64,000 bases of DNA from NCBI GenBank assembly GCA_030247855.1, contig JAPDRN010000063.1, positions 124,001 to 188,000 on the forward strand, given 5' to 3'. Both the position numbers and the translations under genes were made by a program. Every line of letters starts with the position of its first letter. The stretch's first letter is position 1. The stretch comes from Knufia peltigerae. Lineage: Eukaryota > Ascomycota > Eurotiomycetes > Chaetothyriales > Trichomeriaceae. The notes below the pieces were generated by a model. The model worked only from the letters and a program-made list of their open reading frames with translations. It was not told where the DNA came from and made no database searches. Of this stretch, positions 1 through 12,014 are shown in pieces.

Positions 1-889
1 ATGCGTACTTGTCGAGCGTCAACGCCAACCGCTTCAAACTCTCGGATGCCAAATCTACCGGCTGGTGCGTCAATGTCTAACAAGGAGCTGTCTTCATCAC
101 TTTCACGTCCGACTTCTTGGCCACTTGGTCGGTGTTTGTCCCTCACGACGGGAATCTCAAGTTTGTCCCTCATCCATTCAATTGCGTCCTGTCTTGACCT
201 CCAAGCCACAAGGTCATGGCGCACTCTCGAAACCAAGCCGTGTAGGTCCTGCTTTCTCTGGTTCCCCTCGGAGCTCAGCAAAGAGTCCTCCGATCCACCA
301 TACCCTTCATCTGACAATGGTAGATATTGCTTCTCGTACTCTTCCAGCGGGACGAGTGCGGGAATGGTGTGACGGTGAATGCGAAGTTCCTGGATGGATG
401 GCCCTTCTTCCCCGCCGACTTTGATGCAGAACAGATAATATGGGTTGTCAAAATGGCCATTGCGATCGCATAAATCCATTCGAATGCCCAGCAAGGGGTT
501 TTTCGATTGTACTTCTGGGCTTGGATCATGGAAAGGAAATGAGGTCACGCCGAAGCTCAGACGGTGGAGATTCGATGAGGATTGTTGGAACGCAGACTCA
601 AATTGTGATGGGTTTGAGTTGCTCGATGGGTCACGGCCTGTCTGTGTGGAGACTTGATTCTGTATCTTCGTCGAGGACAGGACGGACGAGGTCAACAGCT
701 TGCGACGTTTGGTGAGCTTCTCGACTGTTAATCTGTTTAGCCAGGTTTCTCCGTAGCAGTTCGTTGTGGGGCCGGGGAGTGCATACTCTCCGCTCGTACT
801 TGGGCAATATCTTCATCGAGAGATGAGCTCAGACTCTCAAAAGATGCAGAATCTATCTCGGGTACAGGAGACGCAGCGACGGCCGCCAT
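1..889 (-). CDS. mcm21: CENP-O / Mcm21 kinetochore protein, 3' part outside window
   Basis: Inner-kinetochore subunit of the COMA/CCAN complex, acting at centromeres in the nucleus. Two exons are visible: 787-889 (ATG at 889) and 1-724. They are joined by a 62-bp intron (725-786, donor GTATGC, acceptor AACAG) that restores the coiled-coil segment AEIEKLTKRRKLL. About 275 residues are present. The N-terminal 50 residues are acidic and helical. The core reads LLGIRMDLCDRNG, then PYYLFC, then LRIHRHTIPALVPLEEYEK, which is the conserved fungal CENP-O pattern. The reading frame is still open at base 1, so the C-terminus is missing. It diverges from the transporter gene at 1337. The family call comes from motif recall, not a search. 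The splice reconstruction is strong because it repairs the heptad region exactly. Confidence 0.8.
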
Positions 890-1336
890 GGTGAGTCGGT
901 TTGCCAGATGTTGTGTGTGCTTTTCTTATTACTGTACGCGCTCAACTCGCCAACATTGAATTTATTATCCTCGGCTCGTCATTCAGACGCGTCTGCGATA
1001 ACGCGTCGCTTATCTCAAGATCACGTGCCAGGGGTTTCACGAGAATCCAGGCTAAATGAAATGCCAGAAGAAGACCATCTGGCATCTGGAGGGGCCACCT
1101 TTTCGCATTCTAGATTTCTCGGGATCCAAAGGGGAGGGAATGCCATGGCCACCTCATCATGCGCACTGATTACGAGAAGGAGGACATGCTTATGACTCTC
1201 CTTCTCACTTTGTTTGCAGATCGATGACTTCACACGATCTGTGCCTGACTAACAAATAAAAAAATACGTGGTCCACTTGTAAAGGACAGAGAGTCCTTTC
1301 TGCTCCAACCACTCAACACGCTCCTTCGCCGTGTGT
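890..1336. other. Intergenic, divergent promoter region
   Basis: About 450 bp between two divergently transcribed genes. Short ORFs here show no protein-like composition and I see no repeat or RNA gene. It presumably holds both promoters and 5' leaders. Confidence 0.5.
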
Positions 1337-3457
1337 ATGCCTGATTCAATCGCCGAACCTCTTGTACATCCACTTTTTCATGCCCGCTCCATATCGATAG
1401 ACCAGCATCTTCCCTCTCACCACACTTCTGCCCCATACCAGGAACGAGCAGAGAACGCCCTTGAACTAGTAGACTTTGACGACCAAGAAAAGTCTCGAAA
1501 TCCACATTTGGCGTCCGAACAAGAGGAGGAAGGTGACGACCAGCATCCCGAGTCTGAAGATTCCGAAAGAGACCACCTCGTCCCCGCAGAAGGCTCCGAG
1601 TCACAGATGAAACGCAACAAGGCCAAAAAGAACAAGGACAAACAATCACCTTCGCGGCCGAACCTACGGATAGACACCGACAGTAACGGGTTTGCGAATG
1701 GCCACGCAAACGGCACGATGGACAAACATATCGAGATGAGGCGAAAACACGTCTCGAACGATTCGACGCCAAATGCCACGAGGATCATGAGCCGAGAGGA
1801 TTTTAACCTCGACAATGAGCCGCTGCCACCTCCGACGCCGCAAACCCCAGGCATGGTCAATACCAGTTTCTCAAACTTGCCAGTGAAAGACAAGCGAAAT
1901 TTCCTCCTCCTATGCCTTCTCTACTTCCTCCAGGGTATTCCTATGGGCCTCGCGTCCGGGTCCGTCCCTTTTCTCCTCAAGAGCTACCTTTCTTACGGCC
2001 AAATCGGCATTTTCTCTTTGGCTATATACCCGTACTCACTGAAACTGTTGTGGAGTCCCATCGTGGATGCCGTATGGAGTCGACGCTTCGGCCGAAGAAA
2101 GAGTTGGATTACTCCCATACAAACAATATCTGGATTGTCGATGATCTACCTTGGAGGAAGGATCGACGAGCTTATGAAAAAGGCCGGCGAAAGAGATGGT
2201 GCAGGAGTATGGGGTTTCACTGGCTGGTGGTTTCTTTTGGTCTTCCTCTGTGCCACTCAGGACATCGCCGTGGATGGGTGGGCTATTTCGCTTCTGTCGA
2301 TGCAAAACATCTCGTATGCATCCACGGCGCAGACAGTTGGACTGACGGCAGGCTCCTTCTTGTCCCATACCGTTTTCTTGGCTCTACAAGCACCAGATTT
2401 CGCCAACAAATGGTTCAGAACTGTGCCTCAAGATTATGGTTTGTTCACCCTGGGTGGCTACATGGCTTTCTGGGGCTGGGTGTACCTCCTGGTGACACTG
2501 GCGATTGCCGTGATGAAGAAAGAGGACAAAACCAACGAGCGTGAAGGTATCATGGAGGTGTATCGCAGCATGATAGCCGTTATGAAATTACCCAACATCA
2601 TTACCATCGTGATCATTCACTTGGTTGGAAAATTGGGATTTGTGACCAACGATGCGGTCACGAACCTGAAATTACTCGACAAGGGATTCGGCCAAGCAAA
2701 CATGGCTCTGGTCGTTTTGATTGATTTTCCATTCGAGCTGGGTCTGGGATATTACGCAGGGAAGTGGTCTACCGAGTATACGCCTCTCAAGTTATGGTGC
2801 TGGGCATACGTCGCACGACTTCTTGCGGCAGTTTTCGCTCAATTCACCATCATGATCTATCCGACCGGTGTCAATGAGGCTGTTCCCCTCTGGTACATGC
2901 TCGTGGTTATTACTGAGCACGTCTATTCGACATTCATGAACACAGTCATGTTTGTCGCCGTGTCTGCGTTTCATGCTCGGATTGCCGATCCTGCAATTGG
3001 CGGAACGTACATGACTCTCCTAGCTACGTGAGCTTGCTCTTTTTATTTCTCGTCACACGTCGCATACTTTTACTAATTCATGATTTCTAGTGTTTCCAAC
3101 CTCGGCGGAACATTTCCCAAATTCTTCATACTCAAATTCGTTGATATGTTTACGAAAGCAACATGTATACCTCCCACTGACGTGGATGCTTTTAGCAAAG
3201 CTCATCCGGACGTCACACCGATCACGAGTCAGTTTAGTTGTGCCCTCGAGGCAGAAAAGAATCTGTGTCTGAAGGGTGGTGGGACCTGTCTCATGCAACG
3301 AGATGGATATTATATTACGAACATCGTCTTTGTTCTCATTGGTGCTGCCCTCTTTTGGATGTACATAGAGAAGAAAGCGTTGGCGTTGCAGGGTCTACCA
3401 TTACGAGCATGGCGAGTTCAGACTGATTCATCATCATATCACCGGGTGGCGACTTAG
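1337..3457 (+). CDS. Acetyl-CoA transporter, SLC33A1/AT-1 family
   Basis: Predicted polytopic ER/Golgi transporter moving acetyl-CoA into the secretory lumen. Exons are 1337-3027 and 3091-3457, giving 685 aa. The 63-bp intron has donor GTGAGC, branch TACTAAT and acceptor TTCTAG. The ATG at 1337 is used because the frame upstream opens only with GTG. Residues 1-180 are a charged, low-complexity cytosolic tail. The membrane domain starts near residue 185 (LLYFLQGIPMGLASGSVPFL, then SPIVDAVWSRRFGRRKSW). The latter R/K-rich loop after the second helix, and TQDIAVDGWAI, are hallmarks of the Acatn family. The intron interrupts the region encoding LLATVSNLGGTFPK. Length is larger than animal AT-1 (about 550 aa) only because of the tail. 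Confidence 0.88.
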
Positions 3458-3846
3458 GGGATGTATGTCAACGAAATTGTATTATTGTAGGGCGAAAGAT
3501 AGACAGCCAAAAGTCATCTTTTTGGAAATTTGAGAGAAATTTATCCGTATCGAAAGACTACATGAATTGTTAGGTAGTACCTTTGGGACGAGTACTCTAT
3601 GACAATGCCTCATTACTGTTGGTATTCGATTGCCCTCTGCTCGTAAAAGGGGCACGAGCTTTTGGAGGGGCACGTGATATCAGAAATTTACTTCCAGGTC
3701 GAAATCGGGAGCCATTTTGCAAATTAAGCAAGACTTCAAGAACTTTTCTTGTCAAGTAATTTCTACCCGCCACAATTTTGGGCAAAACATATTCTCCTCA
3801 TGTCAAACCGAAACAAGAAGAGGGAGAAGTAAAAATTTAAAGCACA
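3458..3846. other. Intergenic
   Basis: About 390 bp between two tandem plus-strand genes. Nothing recognisable beyond AT-rich stretches upstream of the Yae1 start. Confidence 0.5.
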
Positions 3847-4740
3847 ATGGAACATACAATGTCACGGTCGCCTCAGTCCCATCACACGGCATCATCACCA
3901 TCACCCGCCGCTTCGACCACAGTGACCACTCCTGACCAATCTTCCGGGGATGATGGTGACATTTGGGACGATACGACATCCGAGCATGGTGACGATCATG
4001 GTCGATACGACGGTGATGTTGGTGATGTTTTTGATGGTTCAAGACAAAACCACACCACCACCACCACCGACGACAACAACAACAACGACAACGGCGGCGG
4101 CGGTGGCATCGAAACCAACCGTCGGCCGCAGCAAAGACAAATTCTGAGTGAGGTACCTCAATTGAGACGTCAACACGTGACCGACGGTTACCGTGAAGGT
4201 TTGTCCGTGGGAAAGGCAAACGTCATGCAAAGGGGTTTCGATTCCGGTTACCCTTTTGGGGTCGAGATTGGTTCGAGGGTCGGCAAGGTATTTGGTGTGT
4301 TGGAAGGTATATTGGAGGGTTTGGGCCACAACGACAACAACAACAACAAAAAAACTTGGGCTCAAAAGAGGTCGGACAGAAAAGGTGCCGAGGATAAGAG
4401 TGAAGGTGAAAGAATAAACCTCCAAACCGAAATCGAAACCGTCGTCAAAGATGATACCATCATTCGTAATGTATCTCCTCTCGAACCGGAGGGGTCACCA
4501 TTCATGACGGTTCAAAAATTATACGAAGAAGCAAAAGTCGAATTGAAAATTTCGGAATTGATGAAAAATTTGGATGATTCAATGCTTGACAGGATGGGTC
4601 AATTTGACGTCGACGAGGATGACAACAACAACAACAATGCGAGTACGGAAACGAAACCACAGGTCACATCACCACTACCAAAAGAAATCGATCAAGTCAT
4701 TACAAAATGGGAAGATTTGGTTTTGAAAAGTCTACGGTAG
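3847..4740 (+). CDS. yae1: Yae1-family Fe-S cluster adaptor protein
   Basis: Single-exon, 297-aa protein. Yae1 works with Lto1 as a cytosolic adaptor that recruits the CIA targeting complex to the ABC protein Rli1/ABCE1. The family's deca-GX3 motif is plain around residues 115-160: DGYREGLSVGKANVMQRGFD followed by GYPFGVEIGSRVGKVFGVLE, with glycines every fourth position. The N-terminal ~90 residues are low complexity (His, Thr, Asp, Asn and Gly runs from ACC/AAC/GGC triplet repeats). Two further poly-Asn tracts sit near residues 160 and 260. The C-terminal half carries helical segments ending in WEDLVLKSLR. The protein is longer than yeast Yae1 (about 140 aa) because of these inserts. Start chosen as the first ATG; MEHTMSR also offers Met5. 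Confidence 0.85.
   Translation: MEHTMSRSPQSHHTASSPSPAASTTVTTPDQSSGDDGDIWDDTTSEHGDDHGRYDGDVGDVFDGSRQNHTTTTTDDNNNNDNGGGGGIETNRRPQQRQILSEVPQLRRQHVTDGYREGLSVGKANVMQRGFDSGYPFGVEIGSRVGKVFGVLEGILEGLGHNDNNNNKKTWAQKRSDRKGAEDKSEGERINLQTEIETVVKDDTIIRNVSPLEPEGSPFMTVQKLYEEAKVELKISELMKNLDDSMLDRMGQFDVDEDDNNNNNASTETKPQVTSPLPKEIDQVITKWEDLVLKSLR
4052..4110 (+). repeat. Triplet-rich microsatellite inside yae1
   Basis: Consecutive ACC, AAC and GGC runs encode Thr, Asn and Gly homopolymers. Similar AAC runs occur near 4333-4350 and 4622-4637. These are likely length-polymorphic coding repeats. Confidence 0.8.
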
Positions 4741-5496
4741 ACGCGAGACTCGAAGAAGAAGAAGAAGAAAGAAAGAAAAAAGAAAAAAGAAAAAAGAACA
4801 GAACGAATCTACGAGATGAGACCAAACCCCAAAAGAAAGGTTCTGTGGACCCGTTACGAGTACAACAATCGATGAACAAAGGCATTCCCCCTCCCGATGA
4901 TGCATTTCATGTTTTGACGAACAAAAAAACAACAACAACGACGACCCTACGATTACTCGCTCCTCAGATACCCAAATTTACAAGTTTGACTACCCGCCTT
5001 CAACTCTGAATGAGAAGAGTTTGGACTTTTTGGGGGGAAACCAAACAACCAACATTTCACGAAAACTGACCACTTACAGAGTAGGCAGCCTACACAAGGC
5101 CGTCAGTCGATCCTCTCTCTCTCTCTCTCTCTCCCCCCGTGATATCCTCTCCATGGCTTGTCGGCACCGACTCTGATGGTCCCTTTTTTTTTGGATTGGA
5201 CTCGTCCTTTCTCGGACAGACTTCTAGACGGTCAACAATGACACGCCCTCCCTCGTCTTATACTTGCCTGACTTGGTAACACCAGGCATTATCAGTCAAG
5301 CTTCTCTTCTTCTCACCCTTTAGAGAAACAAGACAGAGTATGAGATAAGACTGTCTCATTACAAAACATTTGGTTTTTTTGATAATGAGAAGAAAAGAAC
5401 AAAATAATCATTCTGTTCTTGCTTTTCTTTCCCGCCCCGTTTTCGGTGCACTGCTTGATCACTTCACACCCCTATTTGTCCTGGTGTTAGTGCAGT
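4741..5496. other. Intergenic, convergent 3' region with microsatellites
   Basis: About 750 bp between the 3' ends of yae1 (+) and the RBM gene (-). It holds a purine run (GAA/AAAG, about 4754-4800) directly after the yae1 stop and a CT dinucleotide tract at about 5112-5132. No convincing gene. Confidence 0.6.
5112..5132. repeat. CT dinucleotide microsatellite
   Basis: About ten uninterrupted CT units followed by a C run. Confidence 0.9.
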
Positions 5497-8144
5497 CTAT
5501 TCCAACCTCGCATACCGTTCTCGTGCCCCTTCCCTCGTCTTTTCGGCAAAATCCTCGTACCGTCCTTTCGTGTTCCGTTCAGCCTCTTCTACCGCATCGC
5601 CGACTTTGCCACCTTGAGCACCTAACCCGACACCGGCAACGTACACGCTCTGCGCGATAGGAGCAGTCATGCCTTCCCCACTAGCCCCCAAACCTTGACC
5701 GGCCGTGTATCCCATCTTACTCAACAACGACGCCCCCTTGGATTGAACAACGGGCCGGTCATCACCTCCTTCATCCCCGTCACCCTCGTCTGACGTTCTC
5801 ACCTTGGAGACTCCCATTCCGACTTGTTCACCCTTTTTGTTGATGACACCGTAGATCTTCCTTCGCTCCTTGGCTCGATCACGGTATTGAGGCGTCGAAT
5901 CAGTAGTCTCGTCGTTGGTGGCGGCAGCAGCAGCAGCAGAAGAAACATGGTGTTGAATACCGTGCTTCTCTAATTTCGCCGTCGCTTTCTTGACTTTACT
6001 CTCGTCCCGGAGATTTTGTCGGTGAAAGTCGCTCAGTCGTTCGTGCTTGTTGACTTCGGCGGCGTCGTTGAATTGGCGCATGCAAAGGTAACAGCAATGT
6101 CGATTTGGGTCGGCAAAAGATTGAATTGACGGTGCACTGCCGCCGTCCGAGGAGTTCGCTTCGCTGCCGTCTTTTGATGGCTGATCGATGCCATGCAACT
6201 CGGCGTGACGATTACTCCAGAATTGTAGATGTGACGGAGCAGGTTTCTTTGCACTACCATCCTCAGCATTGGCTGATGTCTGGGCTTTCCGCTTCTTGGT
6301 CTTCTCGGCCTCTTTGGTTTTGGATCCTCCAACATCTTTCGGGACCGATTTTCCTTCAGAACCGACAACGGGCATTGACACGGCCAACTCAGTCACATAC
6401 GCGGCTTCATCCCAGTACGCCAGTTTCATTGAAGGGTTACCGATTGGGCTGAATGTGAATCGCTCAATCTCTGGTGACGGGTTCAATACCGGCACAAAGA
6501 CTCCAGCGTGGATATAACTGACGAGAACCTGCTTGGAAGCGATCGTGAATCGGTCAAAGGAATTATACCTCTTTAGTGCAGCCTGTGCATCTTCCATCGA
6601 GGCATATTCCGCGAATCCATATCTCCAGCTCTCGTTGCTCCTTCGATCTCGAACAAGCAGAATCCGTCGCAGTGTACCTTCTCTGGCGCCAAGATTCGCA
6701 TCACCAGTGGTCGAAGCGACTTTCGCTACCTTCTTGCCAGGGACTTCATCTTTTTGTGCCGCCGTCGAACTCGGCTTGTTCAGTTTTGACACTCCTTTGA
6801 CCAGTACTTCTTCGGTGACCGAAGGCTCCAGTCCACGCAGAAGTAAAAATTGTGACGGAGTATTGTCGGTCGACGTATCGTTGTCGCCAACATTTACCGC
6901 TTTCACCGGAGCTTCAAAGCCAGGTTCTGCAAGATGTAAGTAAAGAACTGCATCACGATGAGGTTTTACACATACCTGGTCTCGACGCTTGACATCTGAA
7001 GCACCTGTTCCGCGTTGAGAAGTTGTTGACGTTGCACTTTCCGTCTTGTCAGCCGCGTTCGCGGGGGCAAAAAAAAACACAACACCAAAAAAGTGCCCTA
7101 CATTTGGACATATCCAATCCGCATCTTCTGTACGATGGGCCTCTTTCCGCTCACGACCAAAGGTAATTCGGACTTTCGAAGCATCTCCAGTAGACAGTTC
7201 GTCATTGCCGTAAAGATAGAGAACGGGATAGTTGCGGTCCATGAACTCTTCCGCGTCCTGAACGGTCGGGAAGCGTAAAAAGCCGAATTGTCTCGATTGT
7301 TCTGCGTGTCCGAGTCGGTCAGTAATCACACACTGGGCCCTCCCCCGACCATCTCGGTACATCCGGACAACTCACTCGTCTGTCGATCGCGGATGACCCG
7401 CACGTCGTCCAGGTGTTGGACGTGATAGTAATGTTTCAACTCTGAAGAAATCTGTTCCAATAAAAACCCAGATTTTAGCCACAGGTCTCTCCATATAACA
7501 AGCAACGGAGTTCATCATCACGGGTCGGGAAATGTGTCAACAAGGATAATCGCGAACATCGTTCTCGGTCAGGTGCCTCGCCAGGCCTTCCATCATGATC
7601 TCCTTGCTCGGCTGGCCTCGACTGAGAGCTCTCTCTTCTTCCGGAGGCGTCCTCCGTCGTCGACTGCGACTGCGACTGCTTCGGCTGAGGCTTCGACTGG
7701 ACCCACCACCATTCTCTTGCGAGTAGGGTCGGTCTCGGTCATAGTATCTTCTTCTACCACGGCGAGGGGAAGGAGATCTGTGACGACGATCGTCGTCTTC
7801 GTCATGGTAGTCTCGTCTGTCACGAGGACGGCGGTCGTTGTTGGCGTTGGAGTTGCGATCGGAACTCCGCGTACTGCGACCGCGAATGTGAAACTCGCCT
7901 CGGTTGTTTGATCTCGAAATATCTTGTTTGACAAGGAGCCATCAGTATGTTCTCATCTAACACATCTTTCAACCTTGATCTTGTATGGTTTACCATGCGG
8001 AGGACTTCGTCTGTGAGGAGAACTGTATCTGCGGTGTGGTGATCTTGATCTTGGTCGATCGTCGTAAAAGTCGTCATTTTGGACTGGCGGATGTCGATAC
8101 GATTCGTTAGCGGGATAACCCCCGCGAGTACGATATGAAGACAT
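5497..8144 (-). CDS. RBM5/RBM10-like splicing factor (RS, RRM, RanBP2 Zn finger, RRM, C2H2, G-patch)
   Basis: Probable nuclear pre-mRNA splicing regulator. Exons (minus): about 8144-7964, 7922-7558, 7451-7376, 7301-7102, 7036-6976 and 6926-5497, about 770 aa. Order of parts: N-terminal RS-rich region; RRM1 (DDVRVIRDRQT and RQFGFLRFP); a RanBP2-type finger WICPNCNVNNF...RCFRCQ that is only complete after the 65-bp intron is removed; a second RRM (WRYGFAEYASMEDAQAALK); a C2H2-like finger CYLCMRQF near residues 570-595; and a C-terminal G-patch (SLLSKMGYTAGQGLG). This is the order seen in animal RBM5/10, without a clear OCRE domain. Exons 3-6 are phase-checked. The exon 1/2 junction (41-bp intron, weak donor) and the exon 2 donor (GTTCGC) are uncertain. 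Start at 8144 gives MSSYRTRGG. Confidence 0.83.
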
Positions 8145-8602
8145 CTTGCCGTGCCTGTCGGTTGCGTGTAAGTGAGTGTTTGTAGTCAAAGGAGCGAGAG
8201 TTTCATATACCAAAAGGTGCAGAGAACATCTCGCGGCTAACTTTCCGCAAACAGAAAAGGCAGATGTGCTGCATAATGCCCCCTATTCTTCATATCCATC
8301 TACTTGGCTACGAGTACCATTGATCAAGGTGAGGTATCATAACTAATCAATTCGCATACCGAGATAGAGATGACAAGAGCAGTTTCTCTCGCCAGTATGC
8401 ATGTACTTGCGCTTTGCTTTGGCAGTCCTTCATGTAACCCTCCAAGTTCACTGGCTGTCTCGTTACCATTCCCAGCTTTGGTTGAACAAGCGTCCATCAA
8501 CCTTCAGCCATTGATGACAAGAAAATCTTGAGCTGCAGGCTAATGACCTCAACCCGTTCGTATGGCATGTACCCAAATCTCAGTCCTCCGAGACCAATCA
8601 CT
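8145..8602. other. Intergenic
   Basis: About 460 bp between tandem minus-strand genes. It presumably holds the RBM promoter and the 3' UTR of the next gene. Nothing specific seen. Confidence 0.5.
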
Positions 8603-10120
8603 TCAATCTGCACCAATTCTTCTGCCGAGAAAGCCCATCAATCTCTTTCCTCCTCTCTCAGCACGGGTAGTTTTCTCAGCCTTTTTCTCGAGCTTTGCAG
8701 TTGTGTTTGTCTTGGAACTGAGACTGGCTCTGACCTCTTCGTCGATGGTTGGACCAAACTCAGTAACTGCAGCTGGGGCCGTTTGAGGGAGCGCTTTCCT
8801 AAGCACTCCACCACTCGTGAACGGACTCAGAGGACCTTTTCTTCGCTCAATGTCAAAGTCGGCACCGTTGATATTGACTACGAGTTTCTTCTTCAAGCGT
8901 TGACGAGTATCTCGCGGGGATTTCGATGGCGATTTCGTCATCTCAGAGCTCGCACTGTCAGAGTCATCTTCTTCCGTCTTCGTTGTCAGTCGAGGTGACT
9001 TGGGAGATCGTGGAACCGATGACTGAAGCTCTTCAATACTGTCCTTCGTCTTGATGGACAAGGAGTCATTTGGTGTGGCCACTCGTCCGACACTACCATT
9101 GTCCGAATCAGCCATTTGAACCTTTCCTTTGCTTCGGTGTGTTTCAGGGTCTCCATTCTTGATAGGTGATTTGTTTGGCGTCACGTCTGCTGCCGGCTTG
9201 CGGAGAGGAGAGATAGGCACTTGCCCCATTTGTCGAGGTGGCGACGCCTCACCTGCATGATCCAGGGTCGCTTCCGAGAAGGCTGTAGATGACGTGCTGC
9301 TGGGTACGGTCGAGACACTCCGATGAACAAGTCCATTCGATTCGAGATACTCTGATGTATGTCAGCAACGTATTCATTCTTGCCGCAGAACATGGACTAA
9401 CCGTATGGTCTACAATAGAACCGAAACGCCGCGTAGGGCATGTCGAGAGGATCAAGGAGTTGATACTTGTAGCGTCGAGGACGGAAACCAGGTTCGAGGA
9501 GACCACTGTTTGTCAGACTAAGATTGTCAGCAGAACTCCAATGAGATAGTGTTGAGACAGTCGCACCGCAAGCCCTCTGCACTGGTTGTGTCAATGCTGA
9601 CTGCCCCAAATCCCTCTGGAAGGTCTCTGAGGCGTTTGCGATGCTCGACACGATAGACGTTGATCTGGATCATGTCATCGTCCAAGTCAGTTCTGTCACG
9701 ATCACGGTATTCGAGCCCATCTCCGAAACGAAAGGCCTCTCTTCTGACTAGATTCTCGCCAGTCACGGCATCGTCACCTTCATTGACCAGATTGTACATC
9801 ATCTTGCCATGGAAGTCATGCTTTCCAGTACAGTCCCACGAGATGACCATTCTTCCGTTGACCAAGAGTTTGAAGAAGTAGGCCGCTCCAGGCGGGTGAG
9901 GACCGTCAACGGTGTATTCGAACCAAACTTGACAGCCGGGGTAGATTGGGACGTGGCAAGATGCGGTCGGAAATGCTGAATCACTCGGCTTTTGAGGTTG
10001 TTGCTGGTCGACTTGGAATGGATCAGCTGGCTGAGAGGGAGAATTGTATTTGAACTCAGGCAATTTGCGAATGTCGAATTGTGAGATCATGCAAATCTCA
10101 ATACCCCGAAACTTGACCAT
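8603..10120 (-). CDS. Conserved fungal protein of unknown function
   Basis: Three exons: 10120-9567, 9517-9402 and 9351-8603, introns of 49 and 50 bp. The sum is 1419 nt, giving 472 aa, and every junction keeps phase. Residues 1-230 look globular and beta-rich (MVKFRGIEICMISQFDIRKL, then PGCQVWFEYTVDG, then YFFKLLVNGRMVISWDCTG), followed by LLDPLDMPYAAFRFYCRPY. This resembles fungal proteins whose N-terminal domain describes a decorated surface module (DUF7918-like), but I am not sure of the family. The C-terminal 240 residues are Ser/Lys/Glu-rich and disordered, with many SP sites (SPRSPKSPR, SPSKSPR) suggesting proline-directed phosphorylation. A basic KRLMGFLGRR stretch sits near the end. 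I propose no enzymatic role. Confidence 0.72.
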
Positions 10121-10637
10121 GATTGATTTGTTTTTGGTTTTGGTTTTCCCGACTTTTTGGATAGAAGATGAAGAAAAAGATTGAAGGATGTCGAAATGGA
10201 CAGGTTGGTGTGCCGGTACAGGCTCTTGCTATTGTTGTAGAAATGGATAGGAAAGGGTCGCCACTTCACTGTACTTTCGTCGTATTCACTGAGCTTGGGA
10301 AGGAATGAGGTAAAAAACCACCATTGAGGAGGCGTTATTGAAGTCGGAGGTAAATTTTCTCAATAGGGCTTCTTGTGAATAGATCGAAATCTCAACCCTT
10401 CTGCTATTGAAACCCTTGACCGCCCAAGTCGTAGAGCAGGTGTCGATACGCGTCTTTAATACTGGGCTTTTATGGTCGCTTGTGGAAATTGCAATTCAGG
10501 TCATCATAATATCAATTCATTTCATGCCTCCAATAGAAGCAATGTATGAGTGTTTGTCATATCATCGTACCGTCGTTGCCAGCACCAGGCATTAATCAGA
10601 CTCATCTGCTCCTGTCTATCTCGAGGACAAGATCAGC
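10121..10637. other. Intergenic
   Basis: About 520 bp upstream of the conserved fungal gene and downstream of the Arb2-domain gene. AT-rich, with no gene or repeat recognised. Confidence 0.5.
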
Positions 10638-11919
10638 TCACCATCCCAGCTTTACTTCTTCTGCTCCTTCGCCGTCGTCCACGTCGAATGGAACCTCTTC
10701 GAACTGCGGGTCAGCGTACAGCCGGTCGAACCAGTCCAGGATGCTTCTCCAGCTTCTCACTATCGCGTTCTCCTGGTAGTACTCTTCTCCACTCGCGTAG
10801 CAGTTGCATCCATAGTCGTTCCGTCCAGACATTGGCATTTCTAGTTTCTCGGGAGCCACGAAATAGGCTCTAGTCCTCAAGGATAAGAACTTTTCGAAGT
10901 CGGGAGATGCATCCAGGTCTTTGATCTTGTGCTGCGGAGCCACCAAGGCGATGCCTGTAATTCTCTTCGACCACTTATCCCCTGCACGCGCGTGTTAGCA
11001 CAGATGTCCGTTTGGTTTCTTCCCCTAAAAGCACTCACAATGGGAGGCAAGATACTCGACAGCCGCACTCCCAGGAAACTCGATACCCACAATGTCAATG
11101 CTTGCGTCCTTGTTGACCAAGTTCGACAGTACCTCCTCAAACATAAACTTTACGTGAGCCTCGAAAGTATCGTTTCCGGGCACTCGATTCTGTACCGGGT
11201 CAATCTTCATCGCCTCACTCACTGCGGTCGGTCGCGGCAACTGCAGCCACTCGGCGTCACCGACAGCGCGTCCTCCCCCTCTGTACCAAAGCAACTGACA
11301 TGGATTTGCAATGACAATCCCTGGAGCAGAATGTTCAGGCGAAGGTCTGAGACCGCTCAAAGCTGAAGTTACAAAGTCGACACCTGAACCAACGTTGATT
11401 CCTTCCTCCCCTAGGACTCGCCACGAGAAAATGCCCGGCGTCAGACTCCGCTCGCCGAACAAGACTATCACCCGGTCTTTCTTCGCAATGTCCTTGGACA
11501 CGAGAATCGGAATGTGCTTTTCGTCTTTGGTGGCTCCCAACGGCAATCTCACTGTCTCCAGATCAAGTTTCCCCAGCCGATCTTGAACGATTTTTTGGAT
11601 AGCAGCTAAACCCAAGAGATCATGTCAGTGAACCGCAGTCATGTGAAGGAGGCCCCTCTTGGCTCTGAAGAACAAAAAGTCAACGTTACAGATGGAAGAT
11701 CAGTTGTCCATTCATAGATGTAGATTATGACTTACCATTGGAAGCGTCCCTATAGGCGTAATTTATCCTATCGTTCTTGTTGATGCCGAAGAAGTATTTT
11801 GCTTCCGGATTCTTGATCATGCGGATCTGATCATGTTCATTGACGAAGAAACCTAACTTTCCCAAGTCCGGCTCAAACACCGGGTCTGGAGGAAGCGTAT
11901 TTGGGCGACGGCGGAACAT
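10638..11919 (-). CDS. Arb2-domain protein
   Basis: Exons 11919-11736, 11605-11039 and 10981-10638 (introns 130 and 57 bp) total 1095 nt, giving 364 aa. It begins MFRRRPNTLPPDPVFEPDL and continues KLGFFVNEHDQIRMI, the usual opening of stand-alone fungal Arb2-domain proteins. The domain has an alpha/beta-hydrolase-like fold. Landmarks are the strand KKDRVIVLFGE, the segment IVIANPCQLLWYRGGGRA, and IDIVGIEFPGSAAVEYL, which sits where a hydrolase nucleophile elbow would be but reads EFPGSA. In fission yeast, Arb2 is part of the Argonaute chaperone complex, and related domains end class II histone deacetylases. A silencing role here is inference. Start chosen because the family normally begins at MFRR. 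The frame is open further upstream but without conservation that I recognise. Confidence 0.82.
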
Positions 11920-12014
11920 TTTTTCGAATTCAGGGTCGGGCAATCCCAGTGCTGCTGTTGGTTTCCCGTAAGTGGTGAGGTAGATGGAAGGTTTTTGGTA
12001 ATTAAAAGCAATGG

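Noticed and set aside
4039..4425. Antisense ORF rich in Val over yae1
   Set aside because: It is the reverse complement of the triplet repeats in the real gene.
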